DNA of 64,000 nucleotides from Lycorma delicatula (taxonomy: Eukaryota; Arthropoda; Insecta; Hemiptera; Fulgoridae), in contig NC_134455.1 in NCBI RefSeq assembly GCF_047948215.1, forward strand, positions 302,702,147 through 302,766,146, in the 5' to 3' direction. The notes under the pieces were generated by a model, which made no database searches, had not been told where the DNA came from, and was given only the letters and a program-made list of their open reading frames with translations. Shown here one piece after another: positions 34,023 to 47,315 of the stretch. The position numbers and the translations under genes were made by a program. The first letter of the stretch is position 1, and each line of letters begins with the position of its first letter.

Positions 34023-35215
34023 GTAAAATATATTATTGTAACTTTTTTGTTTTAATAAATAATTAGTTACAGTAAAAATAATATTCGGTATGTGAATCCC
34101 CCGGTATCGGTTTAACATGTTTTATTTCATAATTTAATCGTCATGCTTGTAAAGATATAAATGTTAATAAGCCTTCCCTTATTATTATTATAAAAAAATA
34201 AATAACCCAAATAAGGTTATATAGTTCAACCTCAAGCTCAACCGGCAGCTTTTCTATGCTTTTGCAGGACAGTTAAAAATTAATTAAGTATATAATTAAG
34301 ATTTATTGAAATACTAGTATTAGCTATATAATTTTGTCGTTGGGGACCAATTAAGGGCATTATTTATGTGATAATACTTTTATTTAGAACAAGATTATTT
34401 GTTGAATTATAATTGAAGTCACCATAATGCGCCATTTAATGTAAATAATTAATGAAATAAATACGTAATTAAGATCTGTCCACAATTATACGTAATATAG
34501 ATAAAAAATAAGAATGGATACTGTGTTACTCCACAAATTAAAAAAAGGAGATCAATGTTAATTATACTAAAACCTTGTTTAGGACTGCAGCACAAAATAC
34601 AAAATTACTAATAAAAAAAATAATGCAGCACCTATCTCCATATTAATAAATAAGAAACTCATAAGAAGGCAGTAATACAAATAAATATATTAAATGGAAA
34701 ATAGTGGTGCAATATAATTTATATATATATAAAAGTGGTGGCGTATATAACTATTTATAAAGCATTAATTTACATAAGTACGTATTCTATGCGTACTTAA
34801 AGATCCAGAATATTCAGATCTTTTGCTTTAGTCGAATTTTTTTGTTTTTTTTAAAATAATCAAGGAAACAATAATTGTTTTATAAATTTGAATTTCAAAC
34901 AAATTGGTGGGAACATTTTTTTAAATGGATTGATAACTTATTAAAAACGGTAATGGATCCATATTAAGGCCCTTTCTAGGAGTTCAAGATAATTTGTATT
35001 GTACAAAAATTGTTCGTCAATTTGATAGAGATGGACTTTCGATAATTTTTAAAAAACTTGTTTTTAGTTTTATTTTTTTTTTTAATTAGATAGAAAATTC
35101 CTAAATGTACTCTTAGAAATGGTTAACGTTATTAAAAGGTTGGATATGTATAAATTTAAAAAAATATTTTTTTATTTATTTACTAAATATTGGTCGACAA
35201 GATTGAAATTTACGT
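34023..35215. other. AT-rich DNA, intron if the exon is real
   Basis: Directly after the candidate donor the sequence returns to very AT-rich DNA without signals. No branch point or acceptor was traced. Confidence 0.4.
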
Positions 35216-35227
35216 TACCAAACAATC

Positions 35228-35398
35228 CGGGATTGTTTGATTTTTTTAACCTCCGGGACCACCGTTAAATATAACTTCAGAGGATGAGATGAATGACAAT
35301 TTTTGTAGCGTGTGAAAATGTCATGTCTGACCGGGATTCGAACCGGAGACTTCAGTATGAAAGGTCGTGATGCTACCACTAGCGCCACGGAGGCCGGC
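35228..35398 (-). mobile_element. tRNA-derived SINE (SINE-B) with 12-bp target duplication
   Basis: On the minus strand it starts GCCGGCCTCCGTGGCGCTAG and has box B-like GGTTCGAATCCCGG. It continues through TCAGACATGACATTTTC and ends with the shared tail CGGTGGTCCCGGAGGTTAAA. TACCAAACAATC flanks it exactly (35,216-35,227 and 35,399-35,410), which dates it as a fairly well-preserved insertion. A short extra stretch lies between tail and duplication. Confidence 0.88.
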
Positions 35399-36946
35399 TA
35401 CCAAACAATCTTACAACCTTTCTTTGAATCCTATAAATATGTTCTCACTTTTTAAAATAAATAATAATACTTAATTTCATACGGGAATAATACCTAAGCA
35501 TGTTAAATACGTGATAATTATAATGATTACATTTTATTAAAATGCTTCAAAACGAAATTTTATGCTTTAACACTGTTATTGAGGAAATCAATTTGATCGT
35601 CCCAATAGTATTTATCTTCTAACAAAACACTTACAAATTTCACACTTTAGGCAACAGAAATACTACTATTGTCATCAGTGGGAATGTTATCCACGTGATG
35701 AGTAATCAAACTTGAGTGAAAGATTATTATCTCTTAGAAATAAATAACAAAATAAAAAATAAATTTAATACGCGTGTTAATGTTCTAGGATTAATAAACA
35801 TGACGACAAATAACTTTAAAACAGGCAAACCCTTTTTATTCCAAACTTTGAAATTCTGCTAATAATTTTATTTGCAACAAAAAAAACTTATGCGTCACCT
35901 ATATGTCTCATTTAAAAAAAAAAATAATAAGAAAGTAAGTCACGCACACTTCGTTATTTTTCCTCTCTTTTTTTCTTATATTTTAGGTCTCTTGTTTTTT
36001 AGTATTAAAACATTCCTTATTCTGTCGATTACAAAGTTTTATTTTCGCAATCTTTAAGTTAATTTATAACATCAAATGATTCTTAGATGTAAGATATTTA
36101 AACTTTGTGAATTCTACTTATCTTCCTCTCTTCGATCACGTTATCTTAAATAATATTTATTTCTTGTTACTATTCAAAAACGCTAATTTTATATTATAAG
36201 ATTTATTCTGCAATATTACAGAATTCAGATTTAAATTCAGGTGAAGGTACAGTTATTTTCATTATTAGAATTTGTATATTATTGTTAATCATGTTTGGTT
36301 TTTTCCATTTTTAATAACACATAATTTTCGTGATCAGTCGAAAATGTTGACAAAAGTAGGTGCCAAACTCTACTGGATTAATTGTCTGATATAAGGGTGT
36401 AAAATACGATCAAATTTTATTTTGCATTCAGTCTACGATGGCACAACGTTAATTTTTTTTATTTTCAGTTTTTAAAGATATCTCTTTTATTGTTAATTTT
36501 TGTTATTTGGACCGACGACATCTACATAATAATGGGTCGATTAAAATATTATTTCATAAAAGGTGTAAACTAACCTTGTATAGTCTGGAGAATTTACGGT
36601 ATAAAATATTAAATGTAATTTAAAATTCGCGTACTCCTATTGTCTTCTATGTTCAACATTTTTATTCACATCAAGGTATTAAACTTTATTTTAATATGCG
36701 CCTTATTCTCTAATATTAGATGACGTATGTATAGTATAAGGGGAGCAGTGTCATCCTTTACAGAGCTTGCACAGAATTATAAAAGACGAGAAAAAGTAAC
36801 GTGTATTACATACAATAACATTTATACAAGTCAAAAAATCTTAACGAGTTTTATATGTGTATTATTACATGAATTTAACGCTTATTGTAATGTAATATGA
36901 AAGAATTATTTTAGTCCTCATTTGAAAAACAATTTAATTGGTATTA

Positions 36947-36983
<37 letters not shown>
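36947..36983. repeat. (AAT)n microsatellite
   Basis: About 12 uninterrupted AAT units. Confidence 0.95.
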
Positions 36984-36984
<1 letters not shown>

Positions 36985-37747
36985 CATTACTACTGGTATT
37001 ATTTCAAACATAAAAATACTTTTTTACTTAAATTCAGATTCTAAATGTTTGCCTCCTCCCCTCGCACGTAAAAAGTTAAACTCTGCGCCTTCGGATATTA
37101 ATTAAACCTAATGTGTTTAATTAAACTAAACACAAAAAATAATATTACTAATAGGATTAATTTTTTCCATAAATGTTGAAAATACGTAGAAATACGTCGA
37201 TATGTTGAAACTGTTGAAAATATATAAGCAAACGTTAATGGCGTTGAATACATTAATTATTTAATATAAATTAAAAAAAAAAATTATTGCTTCTGATCAT
37301 GAAATAGAAATTATCGTTAATCAATTTAAAATTTCGAAAAAAGATGATAACATACTTGTAGGATTTTCACGCCACGCGGATTTTTTCTGATTCACTGCTT
37401 ACACAAACATACACACGCAATTTAAAATATTTATAATTTTATTTAATTGTAATATTTTTTGTACAGCTGTACGTCAGTGCTACACTAGCTCTCCTTGAGG
37501 AAACAGGAGTATTACTGACACAGTATGCCTACTTAGCCATTCGTTTTTTGGGGGGTTTTTTCGAGTATTTTTTGGGGTGGGGGTACGATTTTGAATTAAT
37601 GTTAAATATTGTTATTTTTTTATTTTTTAAAATTTAATTAATATTGTCCAATGAGTCAACTTCAAAAAAGGTGAAGACTTACAGTTTCAAGGTATTTAAT
37701 TTTTGCATATTTTGCAGTTTTAAAATTCAATCATTAAATTTAAATTG

Positions 37748-37799
37748 TGTGTATGTGTGTGTGTGTGTGTGCGCGTGTGTATGTGTGTTTGTGTGTGTG
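37748..37799. repeat. (GT)n microsatellite
   Basis: A slightly interrupted GT repeat with a GCGC step in the middle. The plus-strand frame across it (CVCVCVC) is an artefact. Confidence 0.93.
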
Positions 37800-40700
37800 A
37801 AAATTCCTGATTGTCATAGTGAGTTTACAATAACGTTTGTTAAGATTAACATTAATGACTTATAGTTATAATAAAATATGAACAAGTAATATAAAAGTAG
37901 ACCTAAATAAATTATCTAGCAACAGAAACACTTAAAATTAAAGCAATAAAAATAATGAACAAAAAGTTATAAAATATTGCTTATTTTGTTATTATCATGA
38001 TAATCATAGTATCTTTTTCAGGTAATAAAATTCATTTTATTAAAGTTTAAATCTTAAAATTAGAAGTTAAGTATTGTTATACTTGTATTAATAAATAATA
38101 CCGTTAAATATTTGTTTAGTTTATTTTTCTTTATTATGGAATAAAGAAGACTGTAATATAACACAAAAAAAAATCAAGATTTTGTTTTCGACATTTTATT
38201 TAATTCTTAAATATTCTTTATCTAGACTACGAAATCTATTCTTACTTAAATTATTAAAACATTTTTAATTTTTGTAGTCTTATTAAACTTAATGAGAGTA
38301 ATCGGGATGAAGTTCAGGGTTGTTGTGTGTCTTTCCGTACGGAAAGTTAACAGTTGACCCGATTTGACCAGTCATACTTTATTGCTTTCATCTAAAGCTT
38401 GGTGGGCTGCAATAATTATAAAAATGTTAAAGTTAGGTTGTACGTAGTAGATTAGAGAACTGAAAAGAGTTATATTCATTAAATTAGTGAAAACCTATTT
38501 TAAGGATAGGGAAATGAGTTTTGAAAACGTGGCTTCAGTGCGTGTATTTATATACCGCAGAGGAGGGTGTTTGGATCTTCAGTTTTTATTTTTCTGTTCG
38601 ATACACTTTGTGATTACGCTTCCATGCAGGTAGTAAATAGTTTTTTACTACTGATTATTCGTTGCTATTTATTAAGGGTGATTCTCCAAGGGAGAAGAAC
38701 TATAAAATTTCTTACTGCATGATTCTCCGCATCGGTAATACGCTAACTATAGTGGCATCACGAAATTTATAAATAATAAGGAAATATCACACGACTGAAA
38801 AAGAATCTGTTTTATTTAAGAAATTGAAAATATTTTAAGTTTTTTCTTTATTCCCACAATATTGTTATGAAATTGATTTTGTGTATGAGTGTTTGAATGT
38901 ATATATGAAAACACGTTTTCATCTTTGAAAGCCAACGTCTCTTGAACAGTTGTATTTAGGTGAAAATACTCAAGTAAAGAAAAGTCTTAACATGATGTTT
39001 TTTATGAGAAAATAACGTAAATTTTTTTTCGGTAAAAAAGGAGTTTTTCATTTCCTTTGTACTTGTATTTTGAGTCAGTTACTTAAATTAGACTAATCGT
39101 TTGATAATTAATTCAAGAAAAATAGTAATTGTTCTAAAGTTTATAGTCGTAAATATAAATACATACCTTAACAGATGATTTTCAAAATACATTACACTTT
39201 TTCCGTTGTTAGGTAATATTGCATTTTTATAAATCGATAAGGTTGTGGCTGTACGAATGTAATGAATGTTACAATCCATAATTAATAGACAAATAAGGTA
39301 TTCATTTAAGTAGACTATGCCATCGTTAGGAACTCTAATACTATAACAGCTACAATAAAGTAACTTCTCTCATTTTACCTTAGCAATGAAAGCAGGCTAT
39401 TGAAATTTTTAATTTTACTTCCATTTTCCAATACGGTGGCCAACGTAACTTTTTCCACGGTAACTCATATTTTTTATGTAATTTTCTCGTAGGAAACATT
39501 ACGTTAAAACTCTTCTTTTCTTGGATATTTTCACTAAAATAATATAGATAATTATTATTTCTATTCAACAGAGATAAGCTTTGAAAGATGAAAACACCTA
39601 CGTAAATCCAAGCGAGATCAGGTGTAGCAACTGAACAGAAGCATTTAGGAAAAAATATCCGAAACAAAAGCTCATATAATTAATTACGTTTCCTATTACA
39701 AAATTACATAAAAAATCTGAGTTGCGGTGTAAAAAATTATATTGGACGACATACTGAAAAATTGAAGTGAATTGGAAAATTCCAATTACGTACTTTTCAT
39801 ACTTAGAGAAAAAATGAGTAAATTCCACATTTAAAGTTTCTTTTTTTTATAGCTTCATAGATAATACAGGCACACTAAAATGAATTCTGTGTATAATTTA
39901 TACTGGAATGAATTTGTATCTGATTGCCCAATAATTAATCAATGAGTCGGCTGTTATGTTCCTCCTCACATACATTTCATATGACGAACATGTTATTAAA
40001 GAAACTTACTGGTCATTGTAATATCCCTTCATTAAACTTCAACAAAATTTCAAAAAGATAAATTTTTCGAAAGACAAATTTTTTTAGGTACACTGGTCAA
40101 GATACACATATGGTGTATAAGTAATTATAAATATAATTAATTTTGTTTCTACTTTTTTTCAGTTTATGAAAAATAAACGTAAAAAATTAATTTTGAATCT
40201 GTTTCAGACTGTTTTAGGATACGTAGTTAACTCGAAAACTATTTTATCTTTATCCCTTTTTCAGAGGAATAAAAGAACTTCAAATCGTATTAAGATGGAA
40301 ACATAACTTTTTGTTGTCTATGTTTAACATTTGTATTTACGAGTTTCTCTGTCCTAAACAGATTTTTTTAATGCAATATCAATTAAAAACATGGTGAAAA
40401 AACGTCTCCGGTTGATATATGAAATTAGAATTTTAACGTCATAACTGAAAACTAATATTCAGTTGTTTTATCTTTAAAATCTATTTATTCTCTTTTGCCA
40501 ATAATAAAAATATCCGTTTAATTAAAAACAACCAACCGTTGTCATTCATGATACACAAAAAACGTAATCAAAGATTGTTAATTGAAGTTATACGTAAATT
40601 TCTTCTTTTTTTTTAAATTACATTTTTATAATCAATTATGATTATAATAATCAATTATTTTTATAATCAACTATTCGATAAAAGCAGCTGATAACTTAAG

Positions 40701-42367
40701 AATAATATTTTAAATTAATTAATCCCAGTAATAGAATAAGTTGCTTTCTTTGAGAGTAATTATATTCATTATACTAGCAATCTCTTGATGAACATAGTGA
40801 ACTTCTCAATTTCAAGATTGTATCACATTCAACATTATACTCAGCTCGAAGAAGATAAACCGAAACTATTTAACTCCAACTTTCTTTATTAACCACAGAT
40901 GTCCGTTATTCTTGCGAATCAGTAGTGACTTCATGAATTTTATAGGAACTGTCTCATATCAGCTAGCCTAAAACTGTTTGATTATGATGCTTAACATATA
41001 TATATATATATATACATGCAAACAAGATATGTCATAGAAGTGAAGCTTAGCAGTTTTCAATTAATAACACTTTTTTAGAATAACTGACATTAAACTGAAC
41101 AGTACTACTAAAATGTAATCGGTGGATAGCATTTATTAAAATTAGAATATTGAATTAAAAAACTTAAAAAAGGTGAATCAGTATAATTACCATTTTAAGT
41201 ACATGTTACATAAATTTTTGTAGATATTTTCTTTCAAACTTGATACATTTTAAAGTTGAGTCGAATACTACGTATAGATCATGAATGTGTTAGCTCTAAC
41301 CAATTTTCTATATAATTATTATAACCTCAGGAAAAAAAATTCGTTTATAAATGTTGGATATCCAATTTCTTTACATAAATCTACACCAAACTTTGCAAAT
41401 AAACAGGTCTTCAGCTAAAACTACGGTCTAAGTAAACTCTTTATCTAAATAGCTTAAAAAATGTAAAAGCCTACAATTTTAGAAACACTCTGTATACTAG
41501 AAGAAATTGATTTAAATATCTCTCTATTAATGGTGTTACTACTGACTAGAAATTTGTATTTTTTAACTTCATAGTTTGATGATACAGACATCCATCTAAT
41601 TTTTTTTTAACTACTCGAAGCATTAAACCGCTCCAACTGTCGAGGTGTAGGAAGTGTATAACTACGTAATCAGAGTATCGTATTACAGACATTCATATAT
41701 CTTATCAGTTAAAAACATCACACTCCTGCAATGCTCATCAAATGAGATGCTAAAAATTGTACATACTTTAATTTCACAATAGAATTGCATTTCGTATATA
41801 TATATTTAATTTAAAAAATAATTTTATTAAGGTTTCGAATTTATTTGCATAAATGAATCTATTTATTAATTATTATTATTATAAATAAAACCTAATACGA
41901 TTAAACTGTAAAATGACTCTGAATATATCATTTTAGATTAGCCGTACTATTATTTCTATCAGATGTATCGACTAAATGTCTTTTTTATCTATTATTCGAT
42001 ATTATGTGCGATACAGACTGTAAAAAAAGTATGCTTGGAGTCGAAAAATTAATTTTGTTTCTATTTTTGCTTAAAATTTATGTGGGCACTTTCATTTGCT
42101 GTGTAATAATAATTTTTTTTATAAAGCGTTGCCTTATACCGCCAATTATATAACACATTTCAATTCTCGTAATACATATAAAATAAAAAATATTATTTCA
42201 TATTATAATTACACTTATCTTAAGGGACATTTTCTGTTATTATGTATCACAAAACTCAATTGTATTTGTTTTAAAGACTACATCCTTAAACTTTAGAAAT
42301 ATGCCATTTGAAATAATTTCAAGACAGATTCCTGGTCTTCTATTCATGAAGTACGAAAGTATGCAGA

Positions 42368-43309
42368 GTTGATTCACGAAGAATGTATCAAATTTCAGGA
42401 TATTTCCTGCGGTAAAAAAAGAAAGTTCATGTAAACATTGGTTCGGAATCGCTTCGTTAGCGAGTGTCGGCTGGAGAAAGATTTTTCCCTGATTTCTGCG
42501 CCTTTGGTAAAATTAAGCCACACTATAATTCTTGGTCCCTAAAAAAAGTAAATTTATGGGTTTTGTATGAAGGTTGACCTGAGAAACTGGAAAAAAATAT
42601 AGATTCCAGAACTGTATTCTAGTATTGTATTCTAGTTTACAAAAAAATCTGAGGTAAAAGACAAAACGTTGGGGATGAGAAACACATTTGTTTGGTGAAA
42701 AATAGCTTTGTTAAATGTTAATCATTTAACAAATGTCCTTAATGGACATAAACATTTTAAACAAAATTTATACAGAATTTGATACTGAGTAAAATGGTGT
42801 GATTAAGATCCACAGAAACTGAATATCAACTAAGAGTTTTTAAGTTTATTAAAATCAAAACTTATCAAAACGTGACAGATTTTAACTAGGTATAAAACGA
42901 AACATAATTTTCAATATTACAAAACAAAAGAACTAAATATTTTAGAAAAATAACAAACACAAACAATACAACCAACTGACAAAATTAAATGTTTAATTTC
43001 AAATGAGATGCTTTTTGACCCCCAATGTTTTGTCTTTCCCCCAAGATTTCTCGAAAACTACTAGAAATGAAGTTCTGGGCCCATTTTTTCAGTTTTTCAG
43101 GTCAGATTTGATGCAAAACGAATAAATTTACTTATTTATTTGGGTACCAATAATTACGGTCTGGCTTAATTTTACCGAAGATGCAGATATTAGGGCGAAA
43201 TCTTTCACCAGCCGACACTAAATAATGAAGCTTTTCCCAACTTATGTTTATATGAACTTCTTCATTTTCACTAGTAAAACGCTTGAAAATTTATTCTTCG
43301 TGAATCAAC
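42368..43309. mobile_element. Foldback (inverted-repeat) element, about 310-bp arms
   Basis: Left arm 42,368-42,685 and right arm 43,015-43,309 are inverted copies. Matching blocks include GTTGATTCACGAAGAAT (42,368) against ATTCTTCGTGAATCAAC (43,293-43,309). AGTGTCGGCTGG (near 42,463) and GGTAAAATTAAGCCA (near 42,508) have inverses near 43,205 and 43,168. AAAGACAAAACGTTGGGG (near 42,657) has its inverse near 43,021. The spacer of about 330 bp has no protein motif. Arms are imperfect, so the element is old. The outer boundaries are abrupt, and no target duplication was found. Confidence 0.8.
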
Positions 43310-44017
43310 CTATATTTTAATGTCTAGCTGCCTCCATACGTATAGTTTATATCTGTATTTTATATTAATAGTGTCAATATTGCAAATCAGTTTAATATTT
43401 TTTTTAAATCAGTGACAACAGAGAAGTAATATTTTAGCACGGATAACATTTCATTTCCTTAAACCACCTATGACCTAAATGGTATTAAGTTTAGAATTAT
43501 TTCAATTTTAAAGAAAAGGTTGTTAGGTTACAAACAAAAACTAAAAAGAACCGTTTAAAAACAAAAAATCAAAATCTGTAACTAGAAGTTTGAATGTTAA
43601 GTAATAAACAAAATATCAGTAGAAATAAAATAATTAATTAAAAGATCAACATAAATAAAATTACACTCATTATATCCTACAAAAAAAATGGCATTTCTAT
43701 AATCAAATAACACAAGATATTGGAAAATAAAAAATGAAATAGGATGAAGAGTACTCGAAGCATTTTTTTATCGATTATCGCATTAATACTCCCTTTGTTT
43801 AATGTTCAGTATTTTTTATTTATTTATAAAACATACAGAAAATTCTTTTCCATTTCTAATTTTTATGATCAGTTATTTCTATTATTTTCTTATTATCTAC
43901 TGATGACGAGTATTGTAGAAGTGAAATGCGTATTTACTTACTGATTTAAATTTTTTTTTTAATATTTTACTTTCGTCTATTTTATTTCAATAACTGTACC
44001 GTTTATTTTCTTGCATG
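43310..44017. other. AT-rich spacer between two foldback elements
   Basis: This stretch has no supported gene. The 66-codon frame at 43,744-43,944 is hydrophobic and phenylalanine-rich but has no family motif. Confidence 0.4.
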
Positions 44018-45485
44018 TAGTCCAGGCAAATTAGCTGTAAGTAGTACCTTTTTATACAAAATTATCTACAGGTGTAACATGTAAAGTAATAATAGGGAAT
44101 GAAAACGTATATATTTTCCACTCGAGATTTTCATTAGTTTGTTGTTTATTATAGATGTTTAACGTTGAAATAATTACTTTTTCATCGGTTTTATGCGTCT
44201 ATAATGAAAAGTTGAATTTTTATCGAAAAAAGGTTTTTATGGAAAGTTGTAGGATCTTTCAAAAACCTACATTATGAACCGTGGTAGATTAGAATTCCAT
44301 AACCTTTTACTGAGATAATTGCAAAAAAAACGCCCACAAAACCTTATTTTTCAATAAATAATAACTTTTTTTACAATATATATATATATATATTACTGCA
44401 AAATGTGAGTCTTGATTTCCTTAGTAAGTGGTCCAACTTTCAGTCCAAAAAGTTAATTAGTGTTTGCAAAATTGAATTGTTACTCCCAGAGGCGATAATT
44501 TTGCAGCTTTACTTTATTCCAAGGGATCGACCTACCGAATTGTATTTGGTCGCAAATTATTCTATAATACTTATATTAACATATCCAAAAAAACGTTTTT
44601 GCAAAATGTTAATTTTTAATAGGTCTAAAACGTTTTGAAAAAACATGTAGGCTTTTTCTTATAAACATTTAAAATATTTTCGCTGGATTTGACCTTGTCG
44701 ATTTTTTGTTTCGGTATTCTCAAAGCTGGCATTTTTACACGAATTAAAAAAAAAGTTATCGTAACCCAACCTGAAGCTGAGATAATTTTGTTTTAAATCA
44801 TGGAGGCGGTAAATATTAACATTGAGGGATAGAAATTAACGCTAAATTAAATTTAAAGATTTTAGAGTAAAGCTGCAAAGTGACCCCCTCTTGGATAACA
44901 ATTTCGATTTTTCAAAACTAATTACACTTTAGGGCTGAAATTTGGACCACTTAATAAGTTCAGCAGGACTCACATTTTCCAACAAAATCAAAGAAATATG
45001 TATATATATTGTTGAAAAAGTTATTGTTTATTGAATAAACAATAATTGCTGAGTAATATTCAAGGTACCATCTATTATTAGAAAAATGACGTTAAATTGA
45101 AAGAAAATAAATTTGGAAATATAATTAAGTTGAAAATAAATTCTAAAACTTATTTTGAATCTTTCAAAATAAGTTTTTTTGGCGGTTTTATGCAATTATC
45201 TCAGCAAACTATTATCGAATTTTAATCTACCACGGGTCATATTGTAGGTTTTTGAAAGATTTACAATTTTCCATAAAAAGCTTTCTCGATAAGAATTCTA
45301 CTTTTCATTATAAACTCAACAAACTGCTGAAAATTTCACTTTTCAACCATCTTTAAACAACAAAGTAATGAAAATCTTCTGGGGAAAACATAGATTTTCA
45401 TTCTGTATTATTACGTTAAAATAAATGTTGCACTAGTCACTCCAGTAGGTATTTTTTGCATTTTAAAATCTATTTGCCTGGACTA
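44018..45485. mobile_element. Large foldback element, arms of 500-650 bp, TA-flanked
   Basis: The termini are GTCCAGGCAAAT (from 44,020) and its inverse ATTTGCCTGGAC (to 45,483), each bordered by TA. The arms pair over roughly 44,020-44,525 and 44,860-45,483. Blocks include TTTCAAAAACCTACA (near 44,258) with its inverse near 45,246, CGTGGTAGATTA (near 44,280) with its inverse near 45,221, and AAAATGTGAGTC (44,399) with its inverse near 44,970. TTTGCAGCTTTACT (near 44,501) has its inverse near 44,870. The right arm has an extra roughly 110-bp segment near 45,050-45,160. The central 44,530-44,830 has no transposase motif. Confidence 0.85.
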
Positions 45486-45803
45486 ATGGTTTTTAATCGG
45501 ATTACAAAAAAAAAGTATTGTTTAAAAACATTTTTATTATAATTAGTTTTAAATGCTACATCCCAAGAAACGAGATAAACAAATATCATCCAACATGATG
45601 AGAATCCAATCTAAACTGATATCCTACATTTTCTAGTATCTTGAATTTAATTTCTACGTATAATCTTTACTTTTATTTGGAATGTTTGAGAAAGTATTTA
45701 TTTTAAACTATAAACTGAATAATTCATTAAATAAATTCCGGGTTTTATATAAATGTGTGGATTAATTTTGACGAGATTGTTCTTTCTTTCTACGTCTACT
45801 AAA

Positions 45804-45869
<66 letters not shown>

Positions 45870-47137
45870 CTGAAAATCAATCGAATTGCAAACTATCCAC
45901 CCGTACTCAGTAAACAGTTCGTTAACGCGTAATCTGATTGGTTTAATCAACCATTTCGTTTCGTTAAGTTAAATAAACAATTATTACTTATTTACTCTTT
46001 AGCAATATAACTTTGTCAATGCCAATAGTTTCGAAAGTGAGGAAAATGACTACTAGATGCGGTCCATTAAATCAGTTATCGTCCACCGTTCTAGTTCGCT
46101 AGTTTCGAAACAGTGATTATAACTAAGTCGGCCAACAATAAAAAAAAGCTATTGATATCGTATTTTTATTTCCGAATTGCATATTGATTACAAGAAAGAA
46201 AATCAGTCATCATCGATAATTGGTGTTATATAATTTAATTGTTTCTAATAAAATTTTATCTTGCTAAAAACATACGATCCAACTTATACGTACATGAACA
46301 GTTATAAATATTAAAAATATTTTACTTCTTATTCTTTATAGATATTTATTTTCAATAAGGCGGTAATTTAATTACATATTCTATTTCACAAAACGATTGA
46401 TATGTTTCTTTTTTAACCACAGTAGTTAATTTTAATTTTATTTATTATACGATTAAAATTATTATACTATGCGTAACAGTACAAAAAAATAATTTATAAC
46501 TTTTATTTATCCACTTATATATACTGTTTTATTTTCTTCACATTAAGCGCTTTCGAAGAGAAATTAGCTTCATCGAAACTTGTTATTTTTAAATAGATTA
46601 CAAACATCATAACTTGAAAATTTAATTGTAGAGAAATATGTTTACCGTCTCAGTATTAAATGAATTTTATACTGTTATTATTATTATAATCTATGCCAGA
46701 TTATATAAATATTGTTACTGATATTATAATCTGAATATTTTGTTCAATTTAAATCTGAAAATTTCAATTAAACGTACTGTTTTTCTAATCCAATCATCGT
46801 TTTTAAATTTTACTTATTCAATAATTATATCTCGTATTTTCGTTACTTTTTTTTATGTGAACTTTCTTGAGAGTAACCGATTTAAATTTATCGTTTCTTA
46901 ATTCTACTATTTATGTTAACAGTACTAAAAAATTTGATGTCCGTAGAACTTAAAAAAATTATAAAAAATGTATATATATATATATATATATATTATATGT
47001 GTGTGTATAATGTGATTATTATAATCATATTTTTGTTCCCTTTAGATTTTAATTTTACTTTTTCAACTAAATTTAAATCAAAAAGAGTGAGGTTTTTAAT
47101 TCAAGACGTAAGTATTTTTTATTTTAAGTCTTTTTCC
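45486..47137. other. AT-rich spacer with TA microsatellites
   Basis: This stretch has no supported gene. The TA tracts at 45,808-45,864 and 46,971-46,994 are the only structured features. Confidence 0.45.
45808..45864. repeat. (TA)n microsatellite with one phase shift
   Basis: Two long TA runs joined by a single phase change (TATAATAT), together almost 60 bp and able to form a cruciform or slipped structure. Confidence 0.95.
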
Positions 47138-47303
47138 ACACAGCCGCCCTTCGTGGCGCGAGTGGTAGCGTCTCGGCCTTTCATCCGGAGGTTCCGGGTT
47201 CGAATCCCGATCAGGCATGGCATTTTTTCACACACGCTACAACTCATTCATCTCATCCTCTAAAGCAATATCTAACGGTGGTTCTGGAAGTTAAACCACT
47301 TTA
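47138..47303 (+). mobile_element. tRNA-derived SINE (SINE-B) with 12-bp target duplication
   Basis: The head CCTTCGTGGCGCGAGTGGTA with box B GGTTCGAATCCCG is followed by CAGGCATGGCATTTTTTCAC. The copy ends in the shared tail (CATCCTCTAAAGCAATATCT, then GGTGGTTCTGGAAGTTAAA). AAGTCTTTTTCC (47,126-47,137) and AAGTCTTTCTCC (47,304-47,315) flank it, with one mismatch. Confidence 0.85.
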
Positions 47304-47315
47304 AAGTCTTTCTCC

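Larger units (their letters stand above)
35411..42367. other. Long AT-rich stretch with microsatellites, no supported gene
   Basis: The stretch holds the AAT and GT microsatellites listed separately, a 16-bp perfect palindrome (CTTTCCGT/ACGGAAAG at 38,331-38,346) and many short chance frames. Two overlapping minus-strand frames at 39,828-39,598 and 39,667-39,380 are phenylalanine-rich but show no family motif. If the candidate exon at 33.9 kb is real, this may be intron. Confidence 0.4.

Noticed and set aside
37644..37865. Cysteine-valine repeat frame
   Set aside because: It is a translation of the GT microsatellite.
39380..39828. Two overlapping phenylalanine-rich minus-strand frames, considered as a chemoreceptor pseudogene
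   Set aside because: No conserved receptor C-terminal motif was seen. The composition is explained by AT-richness.
40990..41012. Short TA tract
   Set aside because: It is an ordinary short microsatellite and too short to list separately.
45698..45880. Minus-strand frame with tyrosine-isoleucine repeats
   Set aside because: It is a translation of the TA microsatellite.
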